A stretch of DNA of 64,000 nucleotides from JBBRQP01 sp038226175 (lineage in GTDB: Bacteria > Cyanobacteriota > Cyanobacteriia > Gloeobacterales > Anthocerotibacteraceae), in assembly GCA_038226175.1 (NCBI GenBank), contig JBBRQP010000002.1, forward strand, positions 1 to 64,000, in the 5' to 3' direction. Shown piece after piece: positions 42,789 to 51,305 of the stretch. The position numbers were made by a program, and so were the translations under genes. Below the pieces are notes generated by a model that was given only the letters and a program-made list of their open reading frames with translations, did no database searches and was not told the DNA's origin. The number at the start of each line of letters is the position of its first letter. Within the stretch, counting starts at the first letter, position 1.

Positions 42789-43316
42789 TTATTGGCTACC
42801 ATCGCTATCGAGCAAGGTTTTGCTCAGATATTTCTCGGTATAGGCCGCTAGATTTTTATTTTGTCCCGTTGCGAGGCCTTCTGCGCCAGCGCCCCAATTT
42901 GGGGTGACCGTAATTCCTGGGATTGTGGCTTTGGTAGCATATTGCCAGGTCGTGTTAGCTAAATTTATGCCTAGATCCGTTGCAAATTTGCTGATCTCCG
43001 TAGAGGAGATCGACGCTAAACCTGAGGTTGTTGCATACAAAGTTTTGAGGTCAGAGCGCACGGCAACTACGGGTAACACTGAGGTATCAAGGGTGCCAAT
43101 GGTGTCATAGGCCGTGTTTTCTTGGAAATAGGCTTCTTGGCCGACATTAATACCACTCAAGGCTGCTGAAGCTTCCGTAGTCCGAGCTTTTCCCGTTTGA
43201 CCAATCAAATTAGGCAGGGCAACTGAGGCCAAAATGCCAATAATTACAACGACAACAAGTAATTCAATCAGGGTAAATCCCTGGTTAGAACGGCGCTGGG
43301 GTATCAGCTGAGACAT
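42789..43316 (-). CDS. Type IV pilin-like protein
   Basis: 175 residues. A class III prepilin leader (QRRSNQG ending at Gly13, cut before Phe) and the invariant FTLIELLVVVVIIGILASVA helix with Glu5 of the mature protein. The region after it (GKARTTEASAALSGINVGQE, AYFQENTAYDT) is typical of cyanobacterial PilA-like major or minor pilins used for twitching and DNA uptake. There are no cysteines in the head, so the C-terminal disulfide loop of many PilA proteins is absent. No other pil genes are adjacent. Confidence 0.9.
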   Translation of the reverse strand: MSQLIPQRRSNQGFTLIELLVVVVIIGILASVALPNLIGQTGKARTTEASAALSGINVGQEAYFQENTAYDTIGTLDTSVLPVVAVRSDLKTLYATTSGLASISSTEISKFATDLGINLANTTWQYATKATIPGITVTPNWGAGAEGLATGQNKNLAAYTEKYLSKTLLDSDGSQ

Positions 43317-43375
43317 GAAAATTTCCTCAATCTTGCTTTAGTGTATCTATTTTTTAGAATGCCCTGCTATTGTAA

Positions 43376-43747
43376 TCAGTTAACATCCCAGACAAACTTC
43401 TCCTTATTGAGCGTGTTGGCACAATTTACTTAGCTGTGGTTCCAGAAAGCCAATTACCCTTTGATGTAAATGGTGACTATATATTCCCAACCAGTGCCAC
43501 TGGAGTAACCAGACCAGCCTATGCTGCAGGGTCTCCACTAAACTCTGGTTGCTCCGGTTTAGCTCCTGGCTCCTTGAGTTTTTGGGGCTACTATGGCGAT
43601 TACGCTGGTTCTTATCAAGTCACCGTTAGTGGAGCGACTTTGGTGCCTAGTGCTGTTCCTGAACCCAGTGCTCTGGTTGGCTTGCTGGCTTTGGGTGGTT
43701 TGGGTGCAGTTTCTCTACGTCGCCAAAAAACAACTTCACTCCGCTAA
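43376..43747 (+). pseudogene. C-terminal remnant of a PEP-CTERM exported protein
   Basis: The reading frame is open from a TAA at 43373-43375 to 43747. The C-terminus is a textbook PEP-CTERM sorting signal: VPEPSALVGLLALGGLGAVS then LRRQ. The part before it (SGCSGLAPGSLSFWGYYGD, YQVTVSG) resembles the last strands of a secreted beta-domain. There is no signal peptide, and the only internal start is a GTG at 43436 without a ribosome-binding site. PEP-CTERM proteins need export to be anchored, so this is most likely the tail of a gene whose front has been lost. No exosortase gene is in the window. Its end overlaps the rqcH-like gene by 12 bases. Confidence 0.7.
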
Positions 43748-45445
43748 TTGGGGTAAGTGGTCTGGTTTACCCCAGATCACCTTGAAGCTCATATAGGTGA
43801 CAAGTCCCGGTAAATGCCCTTTAAGTTTGCGTACCTGTTGACGTGGGGTATACAAAACCGGGACTTGGCCACTTTGGCGGGCACGACTAAAGTGAGCCGC
43901 TACATGGGCCGCAGTTTCTAAATCCGTCTGTTCTGGAACTTGACCGGATGGCAACTGTAATAAGACATGAGCCCCCGGAATTTCTTGGGCATGAAACCAA
44001 AGGTCTTGGGGTTGTGCTACGCGGAAGGTGATCTCCTCATTTTGACGATTATTACGTCCACAGAGAATATTTAAACCACTGGGAGTCTGGAAACGATAGT
44101 AGGGTGTAGATAGAGTTGCTTTACCGCTCACAGCATTTTTGGCAGAAACATAACCTGTTGTGCGCAGCTCTTGTTCGATCTCAGTCAAAACCGCTAAATC
44201 TGCTTGCTCAAGTTGGGACAGGATACCTTCGAGATAGCTTTCTTCGGTGCGTACTTGCAATAAGAGCGGATCAAGGGCAATAAGTGCGCGGTGAGCTTTA
44301 CGATGTTGGCGATAATAGGTTTGGGCATTGGCAATCAGGTCTTTAGCTGGATTGAGAGGAATCAGTATGGGCAAGGTAGTCTCAAAATCTGGCAAGGTAA
44401 TTTGGCTCTGACCGAGGGTACGGGTTTGCTCTTGGGCCATCAATAGGTCAGCTTTTTGCTTGAGATGATCAGCCGTACCTGCTTTATTTTGCCTAGTTTC
44501 AAAATCTTGACGCTTGATTTGAACCTTACGTAGGGCTGTATTCACAATTTGACTAAAGCGATGGCGTTGTTGTTGTAAGGTTTGTTCACTTAAGCTCTGA
44601 GTGTAATAATCTTCGATCAAGCGATTGCCACTCGGATAAGCGTGCGTGATGCTCCATCCTAATACGGTATAGCCTTCTGCGGTCAAACCAGGCTGATAAG
44701 TATCATGAGCAAGGGTCATTAGCCAATGTTGCCAAGCCTGATATAAATTTTGCCATTGTTGCGGGTTCAAAGTATTGGTTTGTGTACTAGATAAGATCTG
44801 TACTTGTTGTAACATTTGACGAGCCAGCTGTTTGCTTACGCCCCGATAACCTTCGAGTAGGGCTTTTTCAATAGGGATCGGCAGCAAATTAATGCGTTCT
44901 TGCCAATCATTGAGGGATTCGGCAAGTTCAGGCATGGGGCGCGTCAGCGGTGGTGGTGGGCTGTAGGTATCGCCAGGGGTCAAGGGACGCACTCGCGACT
45001 GTTGGTCACTGACCGTATGAGCGCAGCAGAGAATAGTTTGTGCTTGATCGGTGAGTATCAAGTTGCTATATTTACCCATGATCTCAACATAAAACCGATA
45101 ATTAATCTCGGCTTGAGGCCGCGCCGCAAATTCTAAAATAGCAACGCGCTCCCAGGCTGGTTGCTGAATACTAACTAATAGTTGACCGCCTAAATATTGA
45201 AAAAGTTGCTGAGAGAAAGGATAGCGATTGATTGTTTTGCCACTGGTTTTTTGGCTACATAAATGGAGCCGCGCCGCCACAGGATGACAGGAGGCTTCGA
45301 GGCTACCAATGCCTTCGGCTCGACGCAGGGTAAGTCGCACCGTATGCGGAAAATCTTGACGTACGCTTTCGACCCGCGCCGGGAGCCATGTCTGGCGTAG
45401 TTCCTGAAGCAGTGCTGCCAAGGTAGTGACATCTAGGGCTTGCAT
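43736..45445 (-). CDS. rqcH: NFACT-domain RqcH/Rqc2-like protein (fibronectin-binding FbpA family)
   Basis: 569 residues. NFACT-N at the start (MQALDVTTLAALLQELRQTW, FPHTVRLTLRR), a coiled-coil middle (QQRHRFSQIVNTALRKVQIK) and a C-terminal NFACT-R domain (GLNILCGRNNRQNEEITFRV, LWFHAQEIPGAHVLLQLPSG). The family binds obstructed 50S subunits carrying peptidyl-tRNA and adds alanine tails during ribosome-associated quality control; the old name is fibronectin-binding protein. The DLWFHAQ...PGAH motif is the NFACT-R signature. It starts with ATG, is co-directional with msrB 18 bases upstream, and probably shares its transcript. Confidence 0.93.
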   Translation of the reverse strand: MQALDVTTLAALLQELRQTWLPARVESVRQDFPHTVRLTLRRAEGIGSLEASCHPVAARLHLCSQKTSGKTINRYPFSQQLFQYLGGQLLVSIQQPAWERVAILEFAARPQAEINYRFYVEIMGKYSNLILTDQAQTILCCAHTVSDQQSRVRPLTPGDTYSPPPPLTRPMPELAESLNDWQERINLLPIPIEKALLEGYRGVSKQLARQMLQQVQILSSTQTNTLNPQQWQNLYQAWQHWLMTLAHDTYQPGLTAEGYTVLGWSITHAYPSGNRLIEDYYTQSLSEQTLQQQRHRFSQIVNTALRKVQIKRQDFETRQNKAGTADHLKQKADLLMAQEQTRTLGQSQITLPDFETTLPILIPLNPAKDLIANAQTYYRQHRKAHRALIALDPLLLQVRTEESYLEGILSQLEQADLAVLTEIEQELRTTGYVSAKNAVSGKATLSTPYYRFQTPSGLNILCGRNNRQNEEITFRVAQPQDLWFHAQEIPGAHVLLQLPSGQVPEQTDLETAAHVAAHFSRARQSGQVPVLYTPRQQVRKLKGHLPGLVTYMSFKVIWGKPDHLPQLAE

Positions 45446-45463
45446 GGGCTGTCTTTGGTGAGT

Positions 45464-45862
45464 TTAGGTAACTTCCGGGACAAAAGTTAAGGAAGCTGAA
45501 TTCAAACAGTAGCGCAAGCCCGTTGGTGCTGGGCCATCCTCGAAGACATGACCGAGATGACTATCACAACGAGCACACAAAATCTCGACTCGACGCATCC
45601 CATAACTGTTATCGGCTACGGTGAGTACATTTTCGTCATTGATCGGTTTAAAGAAACTAGGCCAGCCCGTCCCTGATTCAAACTTGGCATCTGCGGTAAA
45701 TAAGGGCAAATCACAACAGACACAGTGATAAATTCCAGGCTGATGGTGGTCATAAAATATGCCACAAAATGAGGGTTCAGTACCTTTTTTGCGGGTAACA
45801 CGATATTGCTCATCGGTCAGTTGTGCGCGCCACTGCTGATCGGTCTTAACGATCTTTTCCAT
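45464..45862 (-). CDS. msrB: Peptide-methionine (R)-S-oxide reductase
   Basis: 132 residues, complete MsrB domain. Structural zinc is held by C47/C50 (YHCVCC) and C96/C99 (ILCARC); the catalytic Cys119 is in LRYCLNSASLTF. FESGTGWPSF and HLGHVFEDGP shape the pocket. It repairs the R form of oxidised methionine using thioredoxin. There is no export signal, so it is cytosolic. It lies 18 bases upstream of the rqcH-like gene. Confidence 0.96.
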   Translation of the reverse strand: MEKIVKTDQQWRAQLTDEQYRVTRKKGTEPSFCGIFYDHHQPGIYHCVCCDLPLFTADAKFESGTGWPSFFKPINDENVLTVADNSYGMRRVEILCARCDSHLGHVFEDGPAPTGLRYCLNSASLTFVPEVT

Positions 45863-45972
45863 TAGTTTGCTCCATCATTTAGGGTGTTAATGCTGTTAGT
45901 TGAGCTGACGGATTCTGTCGCTCACAGTCTGGTTTCCAACTATCCCATGATAACACTTTGGCTGGCAATGGC

Positions 45973-48315
45973 TTAGGACTTGCCCAACTGGGAGGCCAAA
46001 ACTCTAGCTTTTTGAGCCAGAGCATAGGTTTTGTCTGCGTGTGCCCAAGTCTTGAGAGTAGATTGGATTTCGAGGCGGGCTTCAGCTTTTTCACCCGTTG
46101 CAGCGTAGAGTTGGGCTAGCTCGTAATGGATTTCAGGATGAGTTGGGAAATACTTTAGAGCTTGCTTGAGCGCGGTTTCAGCTTGAGTATAATTTTTTGA
46201 TTCACGATAACAGCGCCCCATATCGAGATGAACTAGCTGCTCGGTGGGCATTTTTTGTAAATACTCGGCATACATGAGAATCGCCTTGGCGTAATCTTTA
46301 TGTAATTCAGCAATTTTTCCTTGTGACTTCAATAGGAGAGGGGCGAATTCTAAAATCCCAAAATCATGAAGGACTTTTTCAATTTCCGGGAGTAAAGGTT
46401 CTGCCCGCTCGGGATCACCTTGAGCAATATAAAACTGAAGATAACCAATTTGAGCAATGGCATAGCTTAGGGGATCGGACTTGGCTGTTGCCATGATGGT
46501 ATCGAGTATGGCTCTAGCTTGGGCAGGGTGTCCGGCTTTAGTATAGTCATCCAGATAAAAGGCTTCCCAAATTTGGGTACTGAGCGTAGAGGAATACTTC
46601 TGCTTTTCGGTTAGGCGCGTCGGAAACAGAGCCAAAACAGGCTGCCATTGTCCAGTTAGCCGATAGTAGTCATCTAGGGAGCTATACACAGTATCTTTTT
46701 CTATCGATAATTGGCTATGAGTTAGGGTTTTTTGGTAGATAGCCAAAGCCTTAGATAAATTACCCAAACGCAGATCAATATCACCCAAACCAACCCAAGC
46801 ATAAACATTATTACTATCAATGCCTAAGGCTTGCTGATAATACTTGTGCGCTAATTCAAATTGACCCATCGTCAAGTAAATATTTCCTAAATTATTGTAG
46901 GCTGTAGCTTCATTCGGCACATGGCTTTGATATTGCTGATAGGCGGCGATTGCTTCTTGGTAATGACCTGAATTTTCATATAGGCTACCAATATCGTTGA
47001 GGTAAGTGTATTGCTCAGGGTCTAATTCTAAAACGCGCCGATAGGATTTGATGGCTTCTTCGGGCTGGGCTGCATTGATATAGTAGGCTGCTAAACGCAA
47101 ATAAGCCTGGATGTCATCGGGGTAAAGTAATGACCATTGTTTAAGGACTTTGAGTCGTTCTGTGGCTTGTCCACTGACAAAAAAGCTATTAGAATTCAAT
47201 ACAAACTGACCGTGCTCCGTTAACTTAAAAATATATTTCTTTGCTTGATTTAAGTCAGCTTTAGCTTGGCTAATTTTGCCTGAATTATAGTAATCCATAA
47301 AGCGGAAGGCATAGGCAATGGCAAAGCTAGGATCTATGCTCAGAGATTGATTTAACTCTTTAATTGACTCTAATCTGTTTTCATCAAATCCTCTAATATT
47401 ACTGGACTTAGTAAAATGCTCTAGGGCAGACAGATAACGGGTTGAAATTTCGGTAACGGGAAAGTCTGTAATTGAATTGATATGCTCTTCTGGTATATTT
47501 AGGTCTCGTTTGACCTGAAGCGATGCTTGATCAATTAAGTCAAATAAATCTGTGCCTTGAAAATTATGCTTTGCAATCAGTTTTACATGTTCTGTTTCAT
47601 AGATTTTGACCTGTAAAGTAAATTGGTTATTTATTTTTGAAAATGTGCCATTCAGGATATAGGGAAGTCGATAGTAACTAGCAAGATCGCGTTGTAGACC
47701 AAGTGCTAACGGATCCTTGTAAGAAAATCCAGCTTTCTTAATGCGATCAGCCAAGTCATTGGTGTCATGTAAATCTAAAAATAAGTCTTGGGATAAATCT
47801 ATTGCTAAAAGATTAGGAATGCCTTGACGCAACCAGGCTAACTTTTGATCAACCATCTGATTTTCAAAAAAGAATAGGGCAATTCGTTTACGAAAAGCAC
47901 TCTTAGGGAAAGTACGTTGAACGGTGCGACCATGAGCATCTTGCATCATCATGGTTTGGTTGATCGAGCCTAACTCTTTATCCTGAAAGCTACTCCAGAG
48001 AATCAACGCTGCAACCAAAGCATTCAGTGGCACACCTATTTTTTCAGCCCAAGTCCAAGGCGTTTTACCCGGTTCGCCCCGGTAGTAAGCCAAGATTAAA
48101 ACACTTGGAAAAACTAATACTTCGAGGACAATCACAAAATCAGTCAGGCTAGGTGAAAGCTGATAACGGTGGGTAAGCCAATCAATAAATTGGATAATAC
48201 CCCAACAAGATACAGCATAGGTGACAAGAATTTGTAGCACTTGCCGCTCTAAAATTCGGCGTGGCCAAGAGTCTTTAGCTTGTGATACGGGAATTTGAGC
48301 CATAGGTTGAGGCAT
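45973..48315 (-). CDS. Membrane TPR protein with FlgO/TolB-like middle region
   Basis: 780 residues. Three hydrophobic segments at the N-terminus (VLQILVTYAVSCWGIIQFID, FVIVLEVLVFPSVLILAYY, VPLNALVAALILW). Residues about 150-290 (KRIALFFFENQMVDQKLAWL, RQGIPNLLAIDLSQDLFLDL, YRLPYILNGTFSKINNQFTL) resemble the FlgO/TolB-like domain found next to TPRs in adenylate-cyclase- and regulator-type proteins. From about 320, ten or more TPRs follow (PEEAIKSYRRVLELDPEQYT, FELAHKYYQQALGIDSNNVY). There is no DNA-binding, kinase or cyclase domain, so the output is unknown. It begins with ATG 54 bases from an inverted-repeat element. Confidence 0.8.
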   Translation of the reverse strand: MPQPMAQIPVSQAKDSWPRRILERQVLQILVTYAVSCWGIIQFIDWLTHRYQLSPSLTDFVIVLEVLVFPSVLILAYYRGEPGKTPWTWAEKIGVPLNALVAALILWSSFQDKELGSINQTMMMQDAHGRTVQRTFPKSAFRKRIALFFFENQMVDQKLAWLRQGIPNLLAIDLSQDLFLDLHDTNDLADRIKKAGFSYKDPLALGLQRDLASYYRLPYILNGTFSKINNQFTLQVKIYETEHVKLIAKHNFQGTDLFDLIDQASLQVKRDLNIPEEHINSITDFPVTEISTRYLSALEHFTKSSNIRGFDENRLESIKELNQSLSIDPSFAIAYAFRFMDYYNSGKISQAKADLNQAKKYIFKLTEHGQFVLNSNSFFVSGQATERLKVLKQWSLLYPDDIQAYLRLAAYYINAAQPEEAIKSYRRVLELDPEQYTYLNDIGSLYENSGHYQEAIAAYQQYQSHVPNEATAYNNLGNIYLTMGQFELAHKYYQQALGIDSNNVYAWVGLGDIDLRLGNLSKALAIYQKTLTHSQLSIEKDTVYSSLDDYYRLTGQWQPVLALFPTRLTEKQKYSSTLSTQIWEAFYLDDYTKAGHPAQARAILDTIMATAKSDPLSYAIAQIGYLQFYIAQGDPERAEPLLPEIEKVLHDFGILEFAPLLLKSQGKIAELHKDYAKAILMYAEYLQKMPTEQLVHLDMGRCYRESKNYTQAETALKQALKYFPTHPEIHYELAQLYAATGEKAEARLEIQSTLKTWAHADKTYALAQKARVLASQLGKS

Positions 48316-48368
48316 GATTAGCGAGCTAATTATAACAACAAAATTTAAGAGATTGGCTCGGGTCGTTA

Positions 48369-48518
48369 GCCCCCCCGCCCCATAAATGGGGAGCTAAAAC
48401 CAGCTAATACTTGGTTTGGATATTTGAGCTTAGAGGAGAAAGAGAGTTAACGCTTGATTTCTGAAAGTGTAACTTGACCCAAGAGTGCCCTGGCTCCCCA
48501 TTTATGGGGCGGGGGGGC
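48369..48518. repeat. 150-base element with perfect 26-base inverted terminal repeats (MITE/REPIN-like)
   Basis: The segment 48369-48394 is the exact reverse complement of 48493-48518. Each arm contains the small palindrome CCCCATAAATGGGG beside a run of seven C or G. The 98 bases between carry no reading frame. No clear target duplication is seen. The element fills most of the space between the TPR gene and tRNA-Pro. Two inverted palindromic units at this spacing fit a REP doublet (REPIN) or a tiny transposon derivative. Confidence 0.75.
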
Positions 48519-48615
48519 GTTCTCTCTAAACGGAAATGGTATTGGCTCGGGCATAATGAGACTCAAGGGACATTACTTGTTCATTGGTTACATAACTTGT
48601 TAAAGTAAAGATCAA

Positions 48616-48689
48616 CGGGATGTAGCGCAGCTTGGTAGCGCGCCTGCTTTGGGAGCAGGATGCCGCAGGTTCAAATCCTGTCATCCCGA
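48616..48689 (+). tRNA. tRNA-Pro (TGG)
   Basis: Cloverleaf: acceptor CGGGATG (48616-48622) with CATCCCG (48682-48688) and discriminator A; D arm GCGCAGCTTGGTAGCGC; anticodon stem CCTGC/GCAGG with loop TTTGGGA giving TGG; T arm CAGGTTCAAATCCTG. CCA is not encoded, unlike the tRNA-Asn in this window. A run of T residues follows at once and may terminate transcription. Confidence 0.96.
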
Positions 48690-48801
48690 ATTTTTTTTTA
48701 CACCACAAAACACAATAGCCTGTGTTAATCAAACAAAAAATATGATTTTGCCGGGTAAATTACTTTTAAAGTAATGGATGCATAACTAATCAGGTCTATA
48801 G

Positions 48802-49368
48802 ATGACTTACTTTTTGCGATTTTGTTTGGCACTTACCTGCTCTGGAACTATAGCTTGGACTGAGTTGAAGGCAGCCCCAGCCCAAACATCTGTGGTTGTC
48901 CAAAATACTGCTCAAGTAGTCTATAAGGCTTTGTTGGGTAAGTGGACAGGCAGTCTGGAATACCGAGATTACTCCAATAATAAGCGGGTTACTTTGCCTG
49001 CGGTGCTGGAAGTATCTGTAAGTGGCGAGGCGATGACTTGGCATTTTACCTATGATGATGGCCCGGGTAAAACAGTGACAGGCGAGGAAACAATTGTGAT
49101 CAATGCCCAGGATCAGACATTCCGAGAGCAAGCGGCTGAATCCAAAACGCCAAAAATTTATCACCTTAGCGGTCTCAATGATTTTGCTCAGCAAGGTCAG
49201 GGTCAACTGGTGGTGACGGGTATCGCCGAAGATGACTCTCAAAAAGTAGATCTGCGTAAAACGCTTACGATTATGGGCAAGAGCTTGACTATCCTCAAAG
49301 AAGTCCGTCCACCAGGAGCAGAGTTCCTTTTTCGTAATAAATATACCTTTAAGAGAGCTGAACTATGA
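48802..49368 (+). CDS. Exported small beta-barrel-like protein, unknown
   Basis: 188 residues. Signal peptide MTYFLRFCLALTCSGTIAWT with a likely cleavage near AAPAQ. The mature part reads ALLGKWTGSLEYRDYSNNKR, VLEVSVSGEAMTWHFTYDDG and VDLRKTLTIMGKSLTILKEV, an alternating strand pattern like lipocalin-type or DUF1579-like barrels (W at the G-K-W-x-G entrance). I cannot name the family with certainty. It is convergent with glmS, 18 bases apart. Confidence 0.75.
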   Translation: MTYFLRFCLALTCSGTIAWTELKAAPAQTSVVVQNTAQVVYKALLGKWTGSLEYRDYSNNKRVTLPAVLEVSVSGEAMTWHFTYDDGPGKTVTGEETIVINAQDQTFREQAAESKTPKIYHLSGLNDFAQQGQGQLVVTGIAEDDSQKVDLRKTLTIMGKSLTILKEVRPPGAEFLFRNKYTFKRAEL

Positions 49369-49386
49369 TCAAACGGGCAATAAGCC

Positions 49387-51231
49387 CTACTCCACGGTCA
49401 CGGACTTCGCCAAATTACGTGGTTGATCTACGTCTGCCCCCCGCCTTACCGCCATGGCATAGGAAAACATTTGTAGAGGGATACAATTCAAAATCGGCGT
49501 GAGTAAGGGTAAAGTTTCGGGAACCTCGATCACATGAGCGACTTTATCGCGGATTAGGGTATCACCAGGATTGATCAGAGCAATCACTTTACCGCCCCGA
49601 GCATTAACTTGTTCGATATTAGAGAGCATTTTTTCATAAACATGATCACGGGTTGCTAGACACACCACTGGCATGCGCTCATCAATCAGCGCAATCGGTC
49701 CATGTTTCATCTCGCCCGCCGGATAGCCCTCGGCGTGAATATAGCTAATCTCTTTCATTTTAAGAGCGCCTTCAAGGGCAATCGGGGCATTAACCCAGCG
49801 TCCTAGGTACAGCATGTCCGTAACTTGGTGATACTCATCGGCAAGCTGTTCGTAAACTTGGGTATTTTTAAGGAGTAAATTAATCTTGCCCGGAATTTCG
49901 ATCAGAGCTTGAATATGGGTACGAATTTCGGCTGGGGTGAGCGTTCCTTTGGCCTGGGCTAACCGTAGTGCCAGTAAATAACCCGTCATCAACATCCCAG
50001 TAAAGACCTTGGTCGAAGCTACCGCAATCTCGGGCCCCGAGTGAATATAAATCGCGCCACCATCAGCAAGACGGCTTGCCTGAGAGCCAATCGCATTGAG
50101 GATCGCTAGACTTTTTACACCCTGTTCGCGCGCCTCAGTCATAGCGGCGAGCGTATCCACGGTTTCGCCAGACTGGGTAAGTGCCAAGAGCAGACTATTG
50201 GGTGCAAAAACAGGCTGACGGTAGCGAAACTCTGAACCATAATCTACTTCAACTTGTACCCGCGCTAGGGTTTCCACAAAATATTTGGTGACGAGACAGG
50301 CATGCCAAGCCGTGCCACAGGCCACGGCATAAATGCGGTCGAGTTTACGTAAGTCATCATCACCTAGCAGCAAACCCTCAAGGTCAATGCGCCCATTTTC
50401 CACATCCACCCGTCCGCGTAGGGTATCGGTAGTAGTACGCGGTTGCTCAAAGATTTCCTTTTGCATGAAGTGCTTATAACCACCCTTCGCCGCAGAAACT
50501 GGATCCCAAGCCACAACCGTCACGGGTTTGCGTAATACTTCCCCACTCAACCGTTGATAACTAATGCGTTCTGCTGTCACCAACGCCATTTCGCCGTCTT
50601 CAAGAAAGACCATGCGCTGGGTATGATTAACAATCGCGGGTAAATCTGAGGCAATAAAATTTTCACCTTCACCTTCGCCGAGCACCACCGCGCCCGCATT
50701 GCCAATGCGTGCAGCTAACAAGAGAGCAAGCTGTGTCCGATCCATCGCAACAACGGCATTACCACCACGCAGAGCTTGCATCGTGCGGGCAAAGGCTTGG
50801 ACAAAATCACCTAGTTCTTCGACATAATGCCCCAACAAATTAGCAATAACTTCGGTATCCGTTTGTGAGTAAAAGACGACGCCTTGATTTACCAATTCCT
50901 GTTTTAATTCAAGATAATTTTCAACGATACCATTTTGGATGACGACGACTCGATTATGAACATCACAGTGAGGATGAGCATTAACTTCAGTCACAGCGCC
51001 ATGGGTTGCCCAACGGGTGTGACCGATGCCCATCGTGGCGTCTGGGCTATCAAGGCGCAGTTTTTCTTCGAGGAAGCGGAGTTTGCCCGGTGCGCGTACC
51101 AGATGAATTTCGCCCTGTTTGAGCGTGGCAATACCAGCCGAGTCATAGCCGCGATACTCAAGCGTCCGCAAGCCTTCAATCAAGAGCGGCACGGCCTTAC
51201 GAGAACCCACATAACCGACAATGCCACACAT
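49387..51231 (-). CDS. glmS: Glutamine-fructose-6-phosphate aminotransferase (isomerizing)
   Basis: 614 residues from the ATG at 51231, chosen because the N-terminal nucleophile must be Cys right after Met (MCGIVGYVGSRKAV). The Ntn glutaminase domain (GYDSAGIA, GHTRWATHG, HCDVHNRVVVIQNGIVENYL) is followed by two SIS domains (ACGTAWHACLVTKYFVE, LALTQSGETVDTLAAMTEAR, ASTKVFTGMLMTGYLLALRL) and the C-terminal PRNLAKSVTVE. It makes glucosamine-6-phosphate for peptidoglycan and lipopolysaccharide. It is on the same strand as priA, separated by 74 bases. Confidence 0.97.
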   Translation of the reverse strand: MCGIVGYVGSRKAVPLLIEGLRTLEYRGYDSAGIATLKQGEIHLVRAPGKLRFLEEKLRLDSPDATMGIGHTRWATHGAVTEVNAHPHCDVHNRVVVIQNGIVENYLELKQELVNQGVVFYSQTDTEVIANLLGHYVEELGDFVQAFARTMQALRGGNAVVAMDRTQLALLLAARIGNAGAVVLGEGEGENFIASDLPAIVNHTQRMVFLEDGEMALVTAERISYQRLSGEVLRKPVTVVAWDPVSAAKGGYKHFMQKEIFEQPRTTTDTLRGRVDVENGRIDLEGLLLGDDDLRKLDRIYAVACGTAWHACLVTKYFVETLARVQVEVDYGSEFRYRQPVFAPNSLLLALTQSGETVDTLAAMTEAREQGVKSLAILNAIGSQASRLADGGAIYIHSGPEIAVASTKVFTGMLMTGYLLALRLAQAKGTLTPAEIRTHIQALIEIPGKINLLLKNTQVYEQLADEYHQVTDMLYLGRWVNAPIALEGALKMKEISYIHAEGYPAGEMKHGPIALIDERMPVVCLATRDHVYEKMLSNIEQVNARGGKVIALINPGDTLIRDKVAHVIEVPETLPLLTPILNCIPLQMFSYAMAVRRGADVDQPRNLAKSVTVE

Positions 51232-51305
51232 AATTTGCTTCCTCACTGGGTAAATCTTATCTTACTGTTTTTTCAAAGTTTGTTTTCTCGAACAAACTTT
51301 GGTAA

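Noticed and set aside
45879..46094. 71-residue minus-strand frame past the end of the large TPR protein
   Set aside because: It starts inside the TPR gene in another frame and its composition is not protein-like; a frameshifted extension has no TPR features.
48526..48732. 68-residue minus-strand frame containing GMTGFEPAASCSQSRRATK
   Set aside because: It is the antisense translation of tRNA-Pro, a well-known spurious protein in databases.
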